DNA of 64,000 bases from contig NZ_BIFW01000001.1 of NCBI RefSeq assembly GCF_003967595.1, forward strand, positions 186,001 through 250,000. The letters are read 5' to 3'. Position numbers and translations under genes: made by a program. Shown here piece after piece: positions 42,234-50,810 of the stretch. The stretch's first letter is position 1; every line of letters starts with the position of its first letter. Origin of the DNA: Companilactobacillus musae (GTDB lineage: Bacteria > Bacillota > Bacilli > Lactobacillales > Lactobacillaceae). The notes beneath the pieces were generated by a model. The model made no database searches. It was not told the DNA's origin and was given only the letters and a program-made list of their open reading frames with translations.

Positions 42234-42276
42234 AAACATCACTTCCGTAGTTTTTGAATAAAGGAGTGATGTTTTT
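42234..42276 (+). terminator. Hairpin between rnhB and dprA that also covers the dprA ribosome site
   Basis: AAACATCACTTCC facing GGAGTGATGTTT, then TTTT. The AAGGAG at 42261-42266 is in its 3' arm, and dprA starts at 42280. It can terminate rnhB transcripts; in read-through RNA it would hide the dprA site. Confidence 0.6.
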
Positions 42277-42279
42277 CTT

Positions 42280-43095
42280 ATGACAAAATTGACTGAGTTT
42301 TTAGTTAGATGCCGAATGACGGGGATGGTATCTAATCAAATAATGCTAAAAATTATAAAAATATCGTTAAAGAGTGATAATCTAAAAGGTGAAACTTTTA
42401 ATTTGTTGAAAAATGAATGGGGTTTAGAAAAGTTTAATCAGTTTCTACTATTATTAGACAATCATACACCATTGAAAATAATGGCAATAAATTATTTGGA
42501 TGACGAATACCCACAATTATTAAGAACAATTTATAATCCCCCAGCGCTATTGTTTTTTGAGGGAAATATTGCTTTACTTAAAACTGATTGCATAGCAATT
42601 GTAGGTAGTCGCCAAGCGACAAATTATAGTTTTCGTTGCATTAGTTCTCTTGTTCCAAGTTTAGTAAATCGTTATACTATTGTGAGCGGTTTAGCTAATG
42701 GTGCAGATTCAATGGCAAATGAGGAAGCACTGATGTATGGTAAGACTATTGCTGTACTTGGTAGTGGGTTAGACGTAGCTTATCCAGCTAAGAATTATCA
42801 TTTGCAGAGAATGATTGCCCAAAAGGGCTTATTGATTACTGAATATCCAATCGGTAATTCGATTGAGCCTTGGCACTTTCCGCAACGAAATCGAATTATT
42901 GCAGGGCTAAGTCAGAAATTGATTGTGACTGAAGCAAAGGAACGTAGTGGTTCATTAATTACAGCCGATCTGGCTTTGGAAAACAACCGTGAGGTTCTAG
43001 CACTTCCAGGACGTTTGGGAGATGAACTTTCAGTTGGCTGCAATATGTTGATTGAGCAAGGTGCCACACCGTTACTTAATCTTAAAAAAATATAA
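42280..43095 (+). CDS. dprA: DNA-processing protein DprA
   Basis: DprA/Smf, 271 residues, binds incoming single-stranded DNA and loads RecA during natural transformation. Rossmann-fold motifs GSRQATNYS, SGLANGADSMANEEAL, GSGLDVAYPAKN and HFPQRNRIIAGLSQ. The N-terminal SAM-like part is present; the optional C-terminal DML1-like domain is missing. Spacing from AAGGAG is longer than usual (13 bases). Followed by topA. Confidence 0.93.
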   Translation: MTKLTEFLVRCRMTGMVSNQIMLKIIKISLKSDNLKGETFNLLKNEWGLEKFNQFLLLLDNHTPLKIMAINYLDDEYPQLLRTIYNPPALLFFEGNIALLKTDCIAIVGSRQATNYSFRCISSLVPSLVNRYTIVSGLANGADSMANEEALMYGKTIAVLGSGLDVAYPAKNYHLQRMIAQKGLLITEYPIGNSIEPWHFPQRNRIIAGLSQKLIVTEAKERSGSLITADLALENNREVLALPGRLGDELSVGCNMLIEQGATPLLNLKKI

Positions 43096-43206
43096 TTAAA
43101 CAAGATTAATTTAAAATGTTTGGTAATGTTTTAAATTGACAAAATGAAAAATCTGTGATTAATATATTGACAGTTTGAATTGATCCATTGGAAAGGAGCA
43201 CTTTAC

Positions 43207-45294
43207 GTGCCATCAACAAAGCAAAAGAATTTGGTGATCGTTGAATCACCTTCAAAAGCAAAAACAATTGAAAAATATTTGGGACGTAATTATCACGTAG
43301 TAGCAAGTCTTGGTCATGTTCGTGATTTGCCTAAGAGTCAAATGGGCGTTGATATTGATCATAACTACGAACCAAAATACATTTCTATTCGTGGTAAAGG
43401 TCCAGTTATTAAAGATTTAAAGAAAGAAGCTAAAAAAGCTAAAAGAGTTTATCTGGCAGCCGATCCGGATCGTGAAGGGGAAGCCATTGCATGGCATGTC
43501 TCACATTTGTTAGGTCTAGATGATGACGGGAAAAACCGTGTTGTTTTTAACGAAATTACTAAGGATACCGTTAAACAAGCATTTAAGTCACCTCGTTCAA
43601 TTGATATGAACTTGGTTGACGCTCAACAAGCTAGACGTGTCTTAGATCGTTTGGTTGGTTATTCAATTTCTCCAATCCTTTGGGCAAAGGTTAAAAAGGG
43701 TCTTAGTGCCGGACGTGTTCAATCAATTGCCTTGAAATTAGTGATTGATCGTGAAAACGACATTAAGAAGTTTATTCCTGAAGAGTACTGGACGATTGAA
43801 TCGACCTTCAAACATGGCAAGGATAAGTTTTCAGCTAACTTCTATGGTTTAAATGGTAAAAAAGCTGAATTGAAAGACAATGACCAAGTCCAAGAAGTTT
43901 TGGGTAAAGTTGATAAGAAAAAAGATTTTAGTATCGACAAGGTTACTAAAAAAGAACGTAAACGTATGCCAGCCGCCCCATTTACAACTAGTTCATTGCA
44001 ACAGGAAGCTAACAAACGTTTGAATTTCAAAACTAGAAAAACAATGATGATTGCTCAACAATTGTATGAAGGAATCAATTTAGGACGTAAAGAAGGTACA
44101 GTCGGTTTAATTACTTATATGCGTACCGATTCTAAGCGTATTTCTAAAGTTGCTGAAGCTGAGGCATCCAAGTTCATTCATGAAGAATATGGTGAACCAT
44201 TTGCTATTGTTAAAGAACGTAAGGACAAAAATCAAGAAGGGGCTCAAGATGCCCATGAAGCTATTCGTCCTTCTTCAGTTTTCAGAACTCCAGCATCATT
44301 GAAAGATATTCTTAGTCGTGATCAATTCCGCTTGTACAGTTTAATTTGGTCAAGATTCGTTGCTAGTCAAATGACACCAGCTGTTTTTGATACTATGACA
44401 GTTGATTTATCTCAAAATGGTGTCATGTTTAGAGCTAACGGTTCTAAGATCAAATTCGAAGGTTACCGCAAGGTTTACCAAAGTGCCAGTGACAAGTCGA
44501 AGAAAGATAATATTTTACCTGACTTGGTTGAAGGTGACACGGCTAAGCTAGAAAAGAATGATCCGGCACAACATTTTACTCAACCACCCGCAAGATTTAC
44601 TGAAGCTTCTTTAGTTAAAACTCTAGAAGAAAATGGTGTTGGTCGTCCCTCAACGTATGCTCCAACTATTGATACAATCCAACGTCGTTATTATGTTAAA
44701 TTGAACGGTAAGAGTTTTGAACCTACTGAGCTAGGTGAGATTGTTGATAATCTTATCCAAGAATATTTCCCTGATATTGTTAATACTGATTTTACAGCTC
44801 ACTTAGAAGATGAGCTTGATAATATCGAAGAAGGTAAAGAAGATTGGGTTAAGGTTGTTGATCGTTATTACAAACCTTTTGCTAAAGAACTCGAATCTGC
44901 AGAAGATAAAATCGAAAAAGTTCAAATTAAAGATGAACCAGCTGGTATGGATTGTGATATCTGTGGGGCTCCAATGGTTATCAAGATGGGCCGTTATGGT
45001 AAGTTCTATGCTTGTTCGCGTTTCCCAGAATGTCGTAATACTAAACCAATCGTTAAAGAAATCGGTGTAATTTGTCCTAAGTGTAAAAAGGGACAAGTTA
45101 TTGAAAGAAAATCGAAGAAGAATCGTATTTTCTACGGTTGTTCCAGATATCCAGACTGTGACTTTGTTTCATGGGATAAGCCAATTGGCCGTGATTGTCC
45201 TAAGGATGGTCATTATCTAGTTGAAAAGAAGGTCAAAGGTGGCCGTCAAGTAATCTGTCCAAACGGAGATTATGAAGAGGATATTCAAAAATAA
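43207..45294 (+). CDS. topA: DNA topoisomerase I
   Basis: Type IA topoisomerase of 695 residues. Toprim domain [16 protein letters not shown]; active-site tyrosine in [11 protein letters not shown]; three C-terminal zinc-ribbon-like repeats ([15 protein letters not shown], and a last one CPKDGHYL with fewer cysteines). GTG 43207 has AAAGGAG; a longer frame from 43180 has no site. The stop is directly followed by the xerC ATG. Confidence 0.95.
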   Translation: MPSTKQKNLVIVESPSKAKTIEKYLGRNYHVVASLGHVRDLPKSQMGVDIDHNYEPKYISIRGKGPVIKDLKKEAKKAKRVYLAADPDREGEAIAWHVSHLLGLDDDGKNRVVFNEITKDTVKQAFKSPRSIDMNLVDAQQARRVLDRLVGYSISPILWAKVKKGLSAGRVQSIALKLVIDRENDIKKFIPEEYWTIESTFKHGKDKFSANFYGLNGKKAELKDNDQVQEVLGKVDKKKDFSIDKVTKKERKRMPAAPFTTSSLQQEANKRLNFKTRKTMMIAQQLYEGINLGRKEGTVGLITYMRTDSKRISKVAEAEASKFIHEEYGEPFAIVKERKDKNQEGAQDAHEAIRPSSVFRTPASLKDILSRDQFRLYSLIWSRFVASQMTPAVFDTMTVDLSQNGVMFRANGSKIKFEGYRKVYQSASDKSKKDNILPDLVEGDTAKLEKNDPAQHFTQPPARFTEASLVKTLEENGVGRPSTYAPTIDTIQRRYYVKLNGKSFEPTELGEIVDNLIQEYFPDIVNTDFTAHLEDELDNIEEGKEDWVKVVDRYYKPFAKELESAEDKIEKVQIKDEPAGMDCDICGAPMVIKMGRYGKFYACSRFPECRNTKPIVKEIGVICPKCKKGQVIERKSKKNRIFYGCSRYPDCDFVSWDKPIGRDCPKDGHYLVEKKVKGGRQVICPNGDYEEDIQK

Positions 45295-46194
45295 ATGATA
45301 GAAAAAGAATTAATCGATAAATTTGTAGACAATTTAATGGTTAATCATCACTACTCAAAAGAAACAAAAAAATCTTATTTAGAAGATATAGATAATTTTG
45401 TTTCTTTTTTAGACCAAAATGGTGGATTTAAAGGATTTACTAAAGTCACACGAATTGATGTAGAAACATATTTGACTTATTTAGACGAAAAAAATTATGC
45501 AGACGAAACGATTGCTCGAAGAATTTCGGCACTGAGATCCTTGTATAATTTTTTAGTTAAAAATAAGTTTCTCAAGGCTAATCCGTTTGACTTGGTACAG
45601 TTACGTCACAAGGGTCGTAAATTGCCGCATTTCTTTTATGAGAAAGAAATGACACAATTATTTGAAGCAGTTAAAGGTGATGATCCACTCTCCCAAAGAA
45701 ATTCCGCTTTATTAGAATTGCTCTATGCCACTGGCATGCGGGTGAGTGAGTGTGCTAATCTATTATTAGATCAATTGGATTTTTCTAATGAAATCGTTTT
45801 AATACATGGTAAAGGTGACAAGGATCGTTATGTTCCTTTTGGAAGTTTTGCTAAGAGTGCATTAGAAACTTACTTTGATCAAGGTAGAAAAGATTTGATG
45901 ACAAAATATCATCAAGATCACCAATATGTTTTTGTAAATAGCCGGGGCAAGAATTTGACTAGTCGAGGAATTGAATATATTTTAAATCAGATTATCAAGA
46001 AAACGAGCTTGACATCTGATATTCATCCGCATATGATACGTCATACCTTTGCCACACACATGCTTGAACATGGTGCCGATCTGAGAACCGTCCAAGAATT
46101 ATTAGGACACTCAAGTCTTTCGACGACTCAGATTTACACTCACGTGACAATGGACCATTTACAAAAAGATTATAAAAAATATTTTCCAAGATAG
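45295..46194 (+). CDS. xerC: Site-specific tyrosine recombinase XerC
   Basis: Recombinase of 299 residues and partner of XerD. Catalytic R in ATGMRVSE, HMIRH, GHSSLSTTQ, and Y in QIYTH. The order topA-xerC-hslV-hslU is the classical Firmicutes cluster, which favours XerC. It starts on the base after the topA stop, so translation is coupled. Confidence 0.93.
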   Translation: MIEKELIDKFVDNLMVNHHYSKETKKSYLEDIDNFVSFLDQNGGFKGFTKVTRIDVETYLTYLDEKNYADETIARRISALRSLYNFLVKNKFLKANPFDLVQLRHKGRKLPHFFYEKEMTQLFEAVKGDDPLSQRNSALLELLYATGMRVSECANLLLDQLDFSNEIVLIHGKGDKDRYVPFGSFAKSALETYFDQGRKDLMTKYHQDHQYVFVNSRGKNLTSRGIEYILNQIIKKTSLTSDIHPHMIRHTFATHMLEHGADLRTVQELLGHSSLSTTQIYTHVTMDHLQKDYKKYFPR

Positions 46195-46207
46195 AGAAGG
46201 TAAATCA

Positions 46208-46732
46208 ATGACTACAATAGTTGCTGTTAAGCATGATGATCACACTGCAATTGCTGGTGATGGTCAAGTTACAATGGGCGAAAAGTACATCATGAAGGGT
46301 ACTGCTCACAAAGTAAGACGAATTTATGATGACAAGGTTATTATTGGCTTTGCCGGTGGTGTTGCTGACGCCATCACTCTCCAAGATTGGTTAGAGAAGA
46401 AATTAAAGGCCTATTCAGGTAATTTGAAACGTGCTGCTGTGGAATTGGCTCAAGATTGGCGTAAAGACCCTACATTGCAAAAATTAGAGGCACTTTTGAT
46501 TGCGATGGATAAGGATAATTTACTATTGATCTCAGGTAGTGGAGAAGTTATTGAACCAGATGAAGATGTTGTTGCGATTGGTTCCGGTGGTAACTTTGCC
46601 CAAGCAGCAGCCATTGCTATGCAACGTCATGCTAAGGATATGGACGCACAACAAATCGCTGTCGAAGCAATTAAGATTGCATCAAGTATTGATATTTTTA
46701 CTAACGAAAATATTATTTCAGATAAATTTTAG
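46208..46732 (+). CDS. hslV: ATP-dependent protease subunit HslV
   Basis: Proteolytic subunit of HslUV (ClpQ), 174 residues. TTIVAVKHDDHTAIAGDGQVTMG gives the N-terminal threonine nucleophile (T2 after Met removal). Works with HslU in the next gene as a proteasome-like complex. Confidence 0.95.
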   Translation: MTTIVAVKHDDHTAIAGDGQVTMGEKYIMKGTAHKVRRIYDDKVIIGFAGGVADAITLQDWLEKKLKAYSGNLKRAAVELAQDWRKDPTLQKLEALLIAMDKDNLLLISGSGEVIEPDEDVVAIGSGGNFAQAAAIAMQRHAKDMDAQQIAVEAIKIASSIDIFTNENIISDKF

Positions 46733-46747
46733 AGTGGAGATTAGTAA

Positions 46748-48181
46748 ATGGACACATTAACACCGAAACAAATTGTTGCCCAATTGGACAATTATATTAT
46801 TGGTCAAACAGATGCTAAAAAGGCTGTAGCGATTGCTTTATACAACCGTTACCGCCGTATGCAAGTACCAGCAAAACTACAACAAGAAATTACACCAAAA
46901 AATCTAATGATGATTGGACCTACTGGTGTTGGTAAAACTGAAATTGCTCGTCGTTTAGCAAAAATTGTTAACGCTCCTTTTGTTAAGGTCGAGGCAACTA
47001 AGTTTACTGAAGTAGGTTACGTCGGACGTGATGTTGAATCAATGGTCCGTGACCTAGTTAGTGTTGCTGTTTCAATGGTCGAAAAAGAAAAGTTTGAAGA
47101 AATTAGACCTGAAGTTCGTCGTGACGTTGATAAGAAATTAGTGAAATTACTTGCTCCTGGTGTTAAGAAAGAACAAAAGCAAAATAATAATGATTTCATG
47201 AGTATGTTAAATAGCATGCAAAATGGTGGTCAAAATCTTGGCAGTATCTTTAATAATGCTGATACTGTAGATGAAGATCCTGATGCTAATTCAGAGGTTA
47301 CTGATGATGTTCGTAATCAACGTTTATCCGTTAAGGAACAATTAGACAAAGGTTTACTTGAAGATGAAGAAGTAACAATCAAAGTTGAAGAGTCAAAAAA
47401 AGTTGGTCCAATGGACGATCAAATGGGTCAAATGGGTATTGATATGTCAGGGATGATGGATTCATTGATGCCTAAGAAAACAATCACGAGAACTTTACCT
47501 GTTAAAGAAGCCCGTGAACTCTTGATTCAACAAGAATCACAAAAGCGTGTTGATCATGACGAAATTTATCAAAAGGCAATTGAAAAAACTCAAAATAATG
47601 GAATTATCTTTATTGATGAGTTTGATAAAATTGCTGCTGGTGATAAGAAGACTTCAGGTGAAGTTTCTCGTGAAGGTGTACAACGTGATATCTTGCCAAT
47701 CGTTGAAGGTTCAAGAATCAACACTAAATATGGTCCCGTTGATACTGATCATATTCTCTTTATTGCTTCCGGTGCATTTGCCGAAAGTAAACCAAGTGAT
47801 TTGATAGCTGAACTTCAAGGACGTTTCCCAATTCGTGTGGAATTAAATGACTTGACTGAAGACGACTTTATTCAAATCTTGACTAAACCAGACAATGCTT
47901 TGACAAAACAATATGTAGCGCTTACAAGAGCCGATGGAATACATTTAACTTTTACTAAAGAATCTGTCGAAGAGATTGCAAAAATTGCCTTTGAATTGAA
48001 TAATAGTAATCAGAATATCGGTGCTAGACGACTTTCTACTGTCTTGGAAAAGATTTTGGCAGATATTCTCTATGAAGGACCAGATATGCAAATGGGTGAC
48101 ATTACCATCACTCGTGAATATGTTCATGAACAAGTTGGTAAAATTGCTCAAGATCAGGATCTTTCACGTTATATTCTTTAG
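46748..48181 (+). CDS. hslU: ATP-dependent protease ATPase subunit HslU
   Basis: AAA+ unfoldase of 477 residues. LTPKQIVAQLDNYIIGQTDAKK start, Walker A GPTGVGKTE, GYVGRDVES pore loop, Walker B GIIFIDEFDKIA, and the insertion (I) domain with methionine-rich QMGQMGIDMSGMMDS. C-terminal LSRYIL end docks to HslV. Confidence 0.95.
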   Translation: MDTLTPKQIVAQLDNYIIGQTDAKKAVAIALYNRYRRMQVPAKLQQEITPKNLMMIGPTGVGKTEIARRLAKIVNAPFVKVEATKFTEVGYVGRDVESMVRDLVSVAVSMVEKEKFEEIRPEVRRDVDKKLVKLLAPGVKKEQKQNNNDFMSMLNSMQNGGQNLGSIFNNADTVDEDPDANSEVTDDVRNQRLSVKEQLDKGLLEDEEVTIKVEESKKVGPMDDQMGQMGIDMSGMMDSLMPKKTITRTLPVKEARELLIQQESQKRVDHDEIYQKAIEKTQNNGIIFIDEFDKIAAGDKKTSGEVSREGVQRDILPIVEGSRINTKYGPVDTDHILFIASGAFAESKPSDLIAELQGRFPIRVELNDLTEDDFIQILTKPDNALTKQYVALTRADGIHLTFTKESVEEIAKIAFELNNSNQNIGARRLSTVLEKILADILYEGPDMQMGDITITREYVHEQVGKIAQDQDLSRYIL

Positions 48182-48191
48182 GGGGAAAAAC

Positions 48192-49070
48192 ATGACAGTT
48201 TATCAATTGAAGAACGACTATTTAACATTAAAAGTTAATTCATTAGGTGCTGAAATGAACAGCATTGTAAATAATGAAGATTCAGAATTTATCTGGCAAG
48301 CCGACAAGAACGTTTGGGGTAGACATGCTCCTGTATTGTTCCCAATTGTTGGCCGTTTAAAGGATGACCATTATTTTGTAGATGGTAAAGAATACAAGAT
48401 GACACAACATGGTTTTGCCCGTGATCAAGAATTTGCTCTAGATTCACAAACTGACTCAAAATTAGTTTTGAGTTTAACAACCAGTGAAGCAAGTCTTGAA
48501 AAGTATCCATACCATTTCAAATTAAGAATTGTTTATCAACTTGTTAAAGATACAGTTCAAATTTCTTATTTGGTTGACAGTCTAGAAGAATCAGATGACA
48601 TGTACTTCTCAATTGGTGCTCATCCTGGATTTGAAGTTCCTTTCGATAAAGGTTTGAAATTTGAGGATTACAAGGTTTCAATCGATCCACTTGAAGCAAG
48701 AACTCATATTCCAATAGACAATCATTTGATTGATTTAAATGGTGAAAAGAAAGTTGAGAACCAAAACTTCCCAATGACTCGCGATTACTTCGTTAATGAT
48801 GCTGTGGTTTATCGTTTAAGTGAACCGGCAGAAGTGACGATCTCAAGTGACAAGTCAAATCACAAGTTAACATTAGATACAGGTAACGCCAAGTTCTTCG
48901 GTATGTGGTCAACATATCCTGATGACAATGGTAAGTTCATGTGTATCGAACCATGGTGGGGACTAGCTGATAAGACTGACAGCGACAATAATTTCAAGAA
49001 TAAATACGCTATTAATAAGTTAGCTCCTAAGGAACAATTTGAAGCCTACTTCTCAATTTCAGTTAAATAA
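48192..49070 (+). CDS. Aldose 1-epimerase family protein (LacX-like)
   Basis: Mutarotase-fold protein of 292 residues, probably converting alpha and beta anomers of a sugar or a hexose phosphate. Family blocks FPIVGRLKDDHYFVDGKEYKM, HGFARD, GAHPGFEVPF and EPWWGLADK. ATG 48192 with GGGGGAAAAA; the much longer frame runs back into hslU and is ignored. Confidence 0.88.
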   Translation: MTVYQLKNDYLTLKVNSLGAEMNSIVNNEDSEFIWQADKNVWGRHAPVLFPIVGRLKDDHYFVDGKEYKMTQHGFARDQEFALDSQTDSKLVLSLTTSEASLEKYPYHFKLRIVYQLVKDTVQISYLVDSLEESDDMYFSIGAHPGFEVPFDKGLKFEDYKVSIDPLEARTHIPIDNHLIDLNGEKKVENQNFPMTRDYFVNDAVVYRLSEPAEVTISSDKSNHKLTLDTGNAKFFGMWSTYPDDNGKFMCIEPWWGLADKTDSDNNFKNKYAINKLAPKEQFEAYFSISVK

Positions 49071-49074
49071 TAAG

Positions 49075-49105
49075 AAAAAACCACTCATTAATTGAGTGGT
49101 TTTTT
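49075..49105. terminator. Terminator after the epimerase
   Basis: AAAAAACCACTCA...TGAGTGGTTTTTT, symmetric. Confidence 0.8.
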
Positions 49106-49155
49106 GTCTTTAGAATTTAAATGTCGTTAAAAATAAGATTATTGATTTAACAGCT

Positions 49156-49860
49156 TTATTTGATTCCTGTCTGGCTTTTTCCGCTAACAGTACCGTCGGT
49201 CAAAGTAACGATAAAATTGGCTCCTGTGTTGCCCTTAACGCCAGAAGAGTAGGTATATTCTTTAACATCTTTGCCAGAAGCGATTGTTTCATTGTAATTG
49301 TTTGGACGACCAAGATTAGTGAAGATGGCATCTTCTGATTGACCATTTTGAATTGAACTATAGGCGTCTAATCCTAATTTCTGTTCACGATTAACTTTAA
49401 CGCCAGTGATAGACTTGCTGACAGCATGTCCATTAGTAAAACTAACCTTCATATTAGAACCTAACTGGCCGTTTTTAATATTATTCCATGTATTGATTTC
49501 AGTTTTAGTATCACCTTGAGTGGTAGTTGAAGTTGAAGAGGGCTTTCCAAGGATTTGTTGAACTGTTTCCATTGGTGTTCCACTTTCAGCATTTAAATAT
49601 ATTCCGCTATATTGTGGAATGGTTACTCCAGATTTCTTTTTAGTGTTCTTCTTGGTGGAAGATTTCTTTTTGGTAGTTTTTTGAGAAGATGATTGACTAA
49701 AAGGACCCATTGAGGTCATCTTCATCCCCGTTAAACCACCACCAGTTAGGAGAATGATAATGATGATTGACCAAAACCACCACTTCTTGTAAAAATGTTT
49801 TTTCTGTTTTTTATGCGTTCGTTGATATTCTGCTCTAGTGGGCAAATTGTAGTTGTTCAA
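49156..49860 (-). CDS. Membrane-anchored protein with SmpA/DUF3862-like repeats
   Basis: Protein of 234 residues. Basic N-terminus, one helix (about 27-48), a lysine/serine-rich linker, then two similar modules (GTPMETVQQILGKPSST and GQSEDAIFTNLGRPNNY) of the SmpA/BLIP-like type. The outer part faces the wall. Unknown role. Confidence 0.78.
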   Translation of the reverse strand: MNNYNLPTRAEYQRTHKKQKKHFYKKWWFWSIIIIILLTGGGLTGMKMTSMGPFSQSSSQKTTKKKSSTKKNTKKKSGVTIPQYSGIYLNAESGTPMETVQQILGKPSSTSTTTQGDTKTEINTWNNIKNGQLGSNMKVSFTNGHAVSKSITGVKVNREQKLGLDAYSSIQNGQSEDAIFTNLGRPNNYNETIASGKDVKEYTYSSGVKGNTGANFIVTLTDGTVSGKSQTGIK

Positions 49861-49937
49861 TTGTGAGCCTCCCCTGATAACGCTTTTATTATTATTTTAT
49901 CAGTAACGGAAGATAAATGTATCTTTTAATGACAAAA

Positions 49938-49969
49938 AAAGCATAAAACTAAAATTAGTTTTATGCTTT
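49938..49969 (-). terminator. Terminator after plsY (minus strand)
   Basis: AAAGCATAAAACTAA facing TTAGTTTTATGCTTT; minus strand ends in seven T. Confidence 0.75.
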
Positions 49970-49974
49970 AATAA

Positions 49975-50601
49975 TTATTTTGAATTTTGTTTCTCACGTT
50001 GTTGTTTTTTGTACCTTAATCCAATAGGAACAAGGTTTTCTTGGCCTTTAAGTAGTCGCTTGATATTAGGAATATGACGTACATAAATAATGACAGTAAC
50101 AATTGCAGCGACGGTTGTTAAGATCCAATCATGCAAGAACAGAGTCGCGATAGTAAAGAAAAGAATCGTTGTTAAACTGGCCACACTAACCATACTAGTT
50201 GTATAGACGATAGCTGCTAAAAAGATAAAGCAGATCACAAACAACAAAGGATTATATGCTAGTAAAATACCAGCACTCGTTGCGACGGCCTTGCCACCAC
50301 GAAATTTTAGAAAGATTGAGAAACAGTGGCCAATAACGGCACAGATACCGATAAATAGAATCCAATGACGGTCAAGTCCAAAGAATACAGGCATCAAGGC
50401 ACCCAAAGTTCCTTTCAAAATATCAACGATCAAAACAACAGTTCCAGCAAATTTACCAAAGACTCGGTAAGCATTTGTGGTTCCAACATTACCGCTACCG
50501 TAGTCAAAAATATTCTTGTGGAAGAATACTTTACCGACGATATAAGCAGTCGGAAACGAGCCAATTAGATAGGCTAAAATTGCACAAATGAGAAGTTTCA
50601 T
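49975..50601 (-). CDS. plsY: Glycerol-3-phosphate acyltransferase PlsY
   Basis: Membrane acyltransferase of 208 residues; uses acyl-phosphate to acylate glycerol-3-phosphate in phospholipid synthesis. Motifs AYLIGSFPTAYIVGK, GSGNVGTTNAYRVFG and FRGGKAVATSAG. Divergent from parE, the usual arrangement in Firmicutes. Confidence 0.95.
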   Translation of the reverse strand: MKLLICAILAYLIGSFPTAYIVGKVFFHKNIFDYGSGNVGTTNAYRVFGKFAGTVVLIVDILKGTLGALMPVFFGLDRHWILFIGICAVIGHCFSIFLKFRGGKAVATSAGILLAYNPLLFVICFIFLAAIVYTTSMVSVASLTTILFFTIATLFLHDWILTTVAAIVTVIIYVRHIPNIKRLLKGQENLVPIGLRYKKQQREKQNSK

Positions 50602-50729
50602 TAAAAAATCACTCTCTCAGCTTTATTTTTTGGTATATTGTAACTCTATGGTGTTTTTAGGAGAATTATAAATACCAACCTAGACATTATCCACTATTTT
50701 ACTCAAAATTAAAAGATTTCTCTTGAATA

Positions 50730-50766
50730 CGAACGTATATTCGTATATCGTGAATAGTGTTATAAT
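50730..50766 (+). promoter_or_regulatory. parE promoter with a LexA/DinR-like box
   Basis: Extended -10 TGTTATAAT (50758-50766). The dyad TACGAA-N6-TTCGTA around CGAACGTATATTCG (50730-50743) covers the -35 region and differs at one base from the Gram-positive SOS box CGAAC-N4-GTTCG. Confidence 0.5.
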
Positions 50767-50810
50767 ACTAGAATATTGATTTAGCAGTAAATGAAAAAGG
50801 AATGATATAA

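Noticed and set aside
44803-45096. ORFs overlapping the topA zinc-ribbon region on both strands
   Set aside because: Shadows of topA, whose reading frame is well supported.
7037-46194. Two Xer recombinase genes (7.0 kb and 45.3 kb) as mobile-element integrases
   Set aside because: Both are in conserved housekeeping clusters (scpAB; topA-hslVU) and are XerD and XerC.
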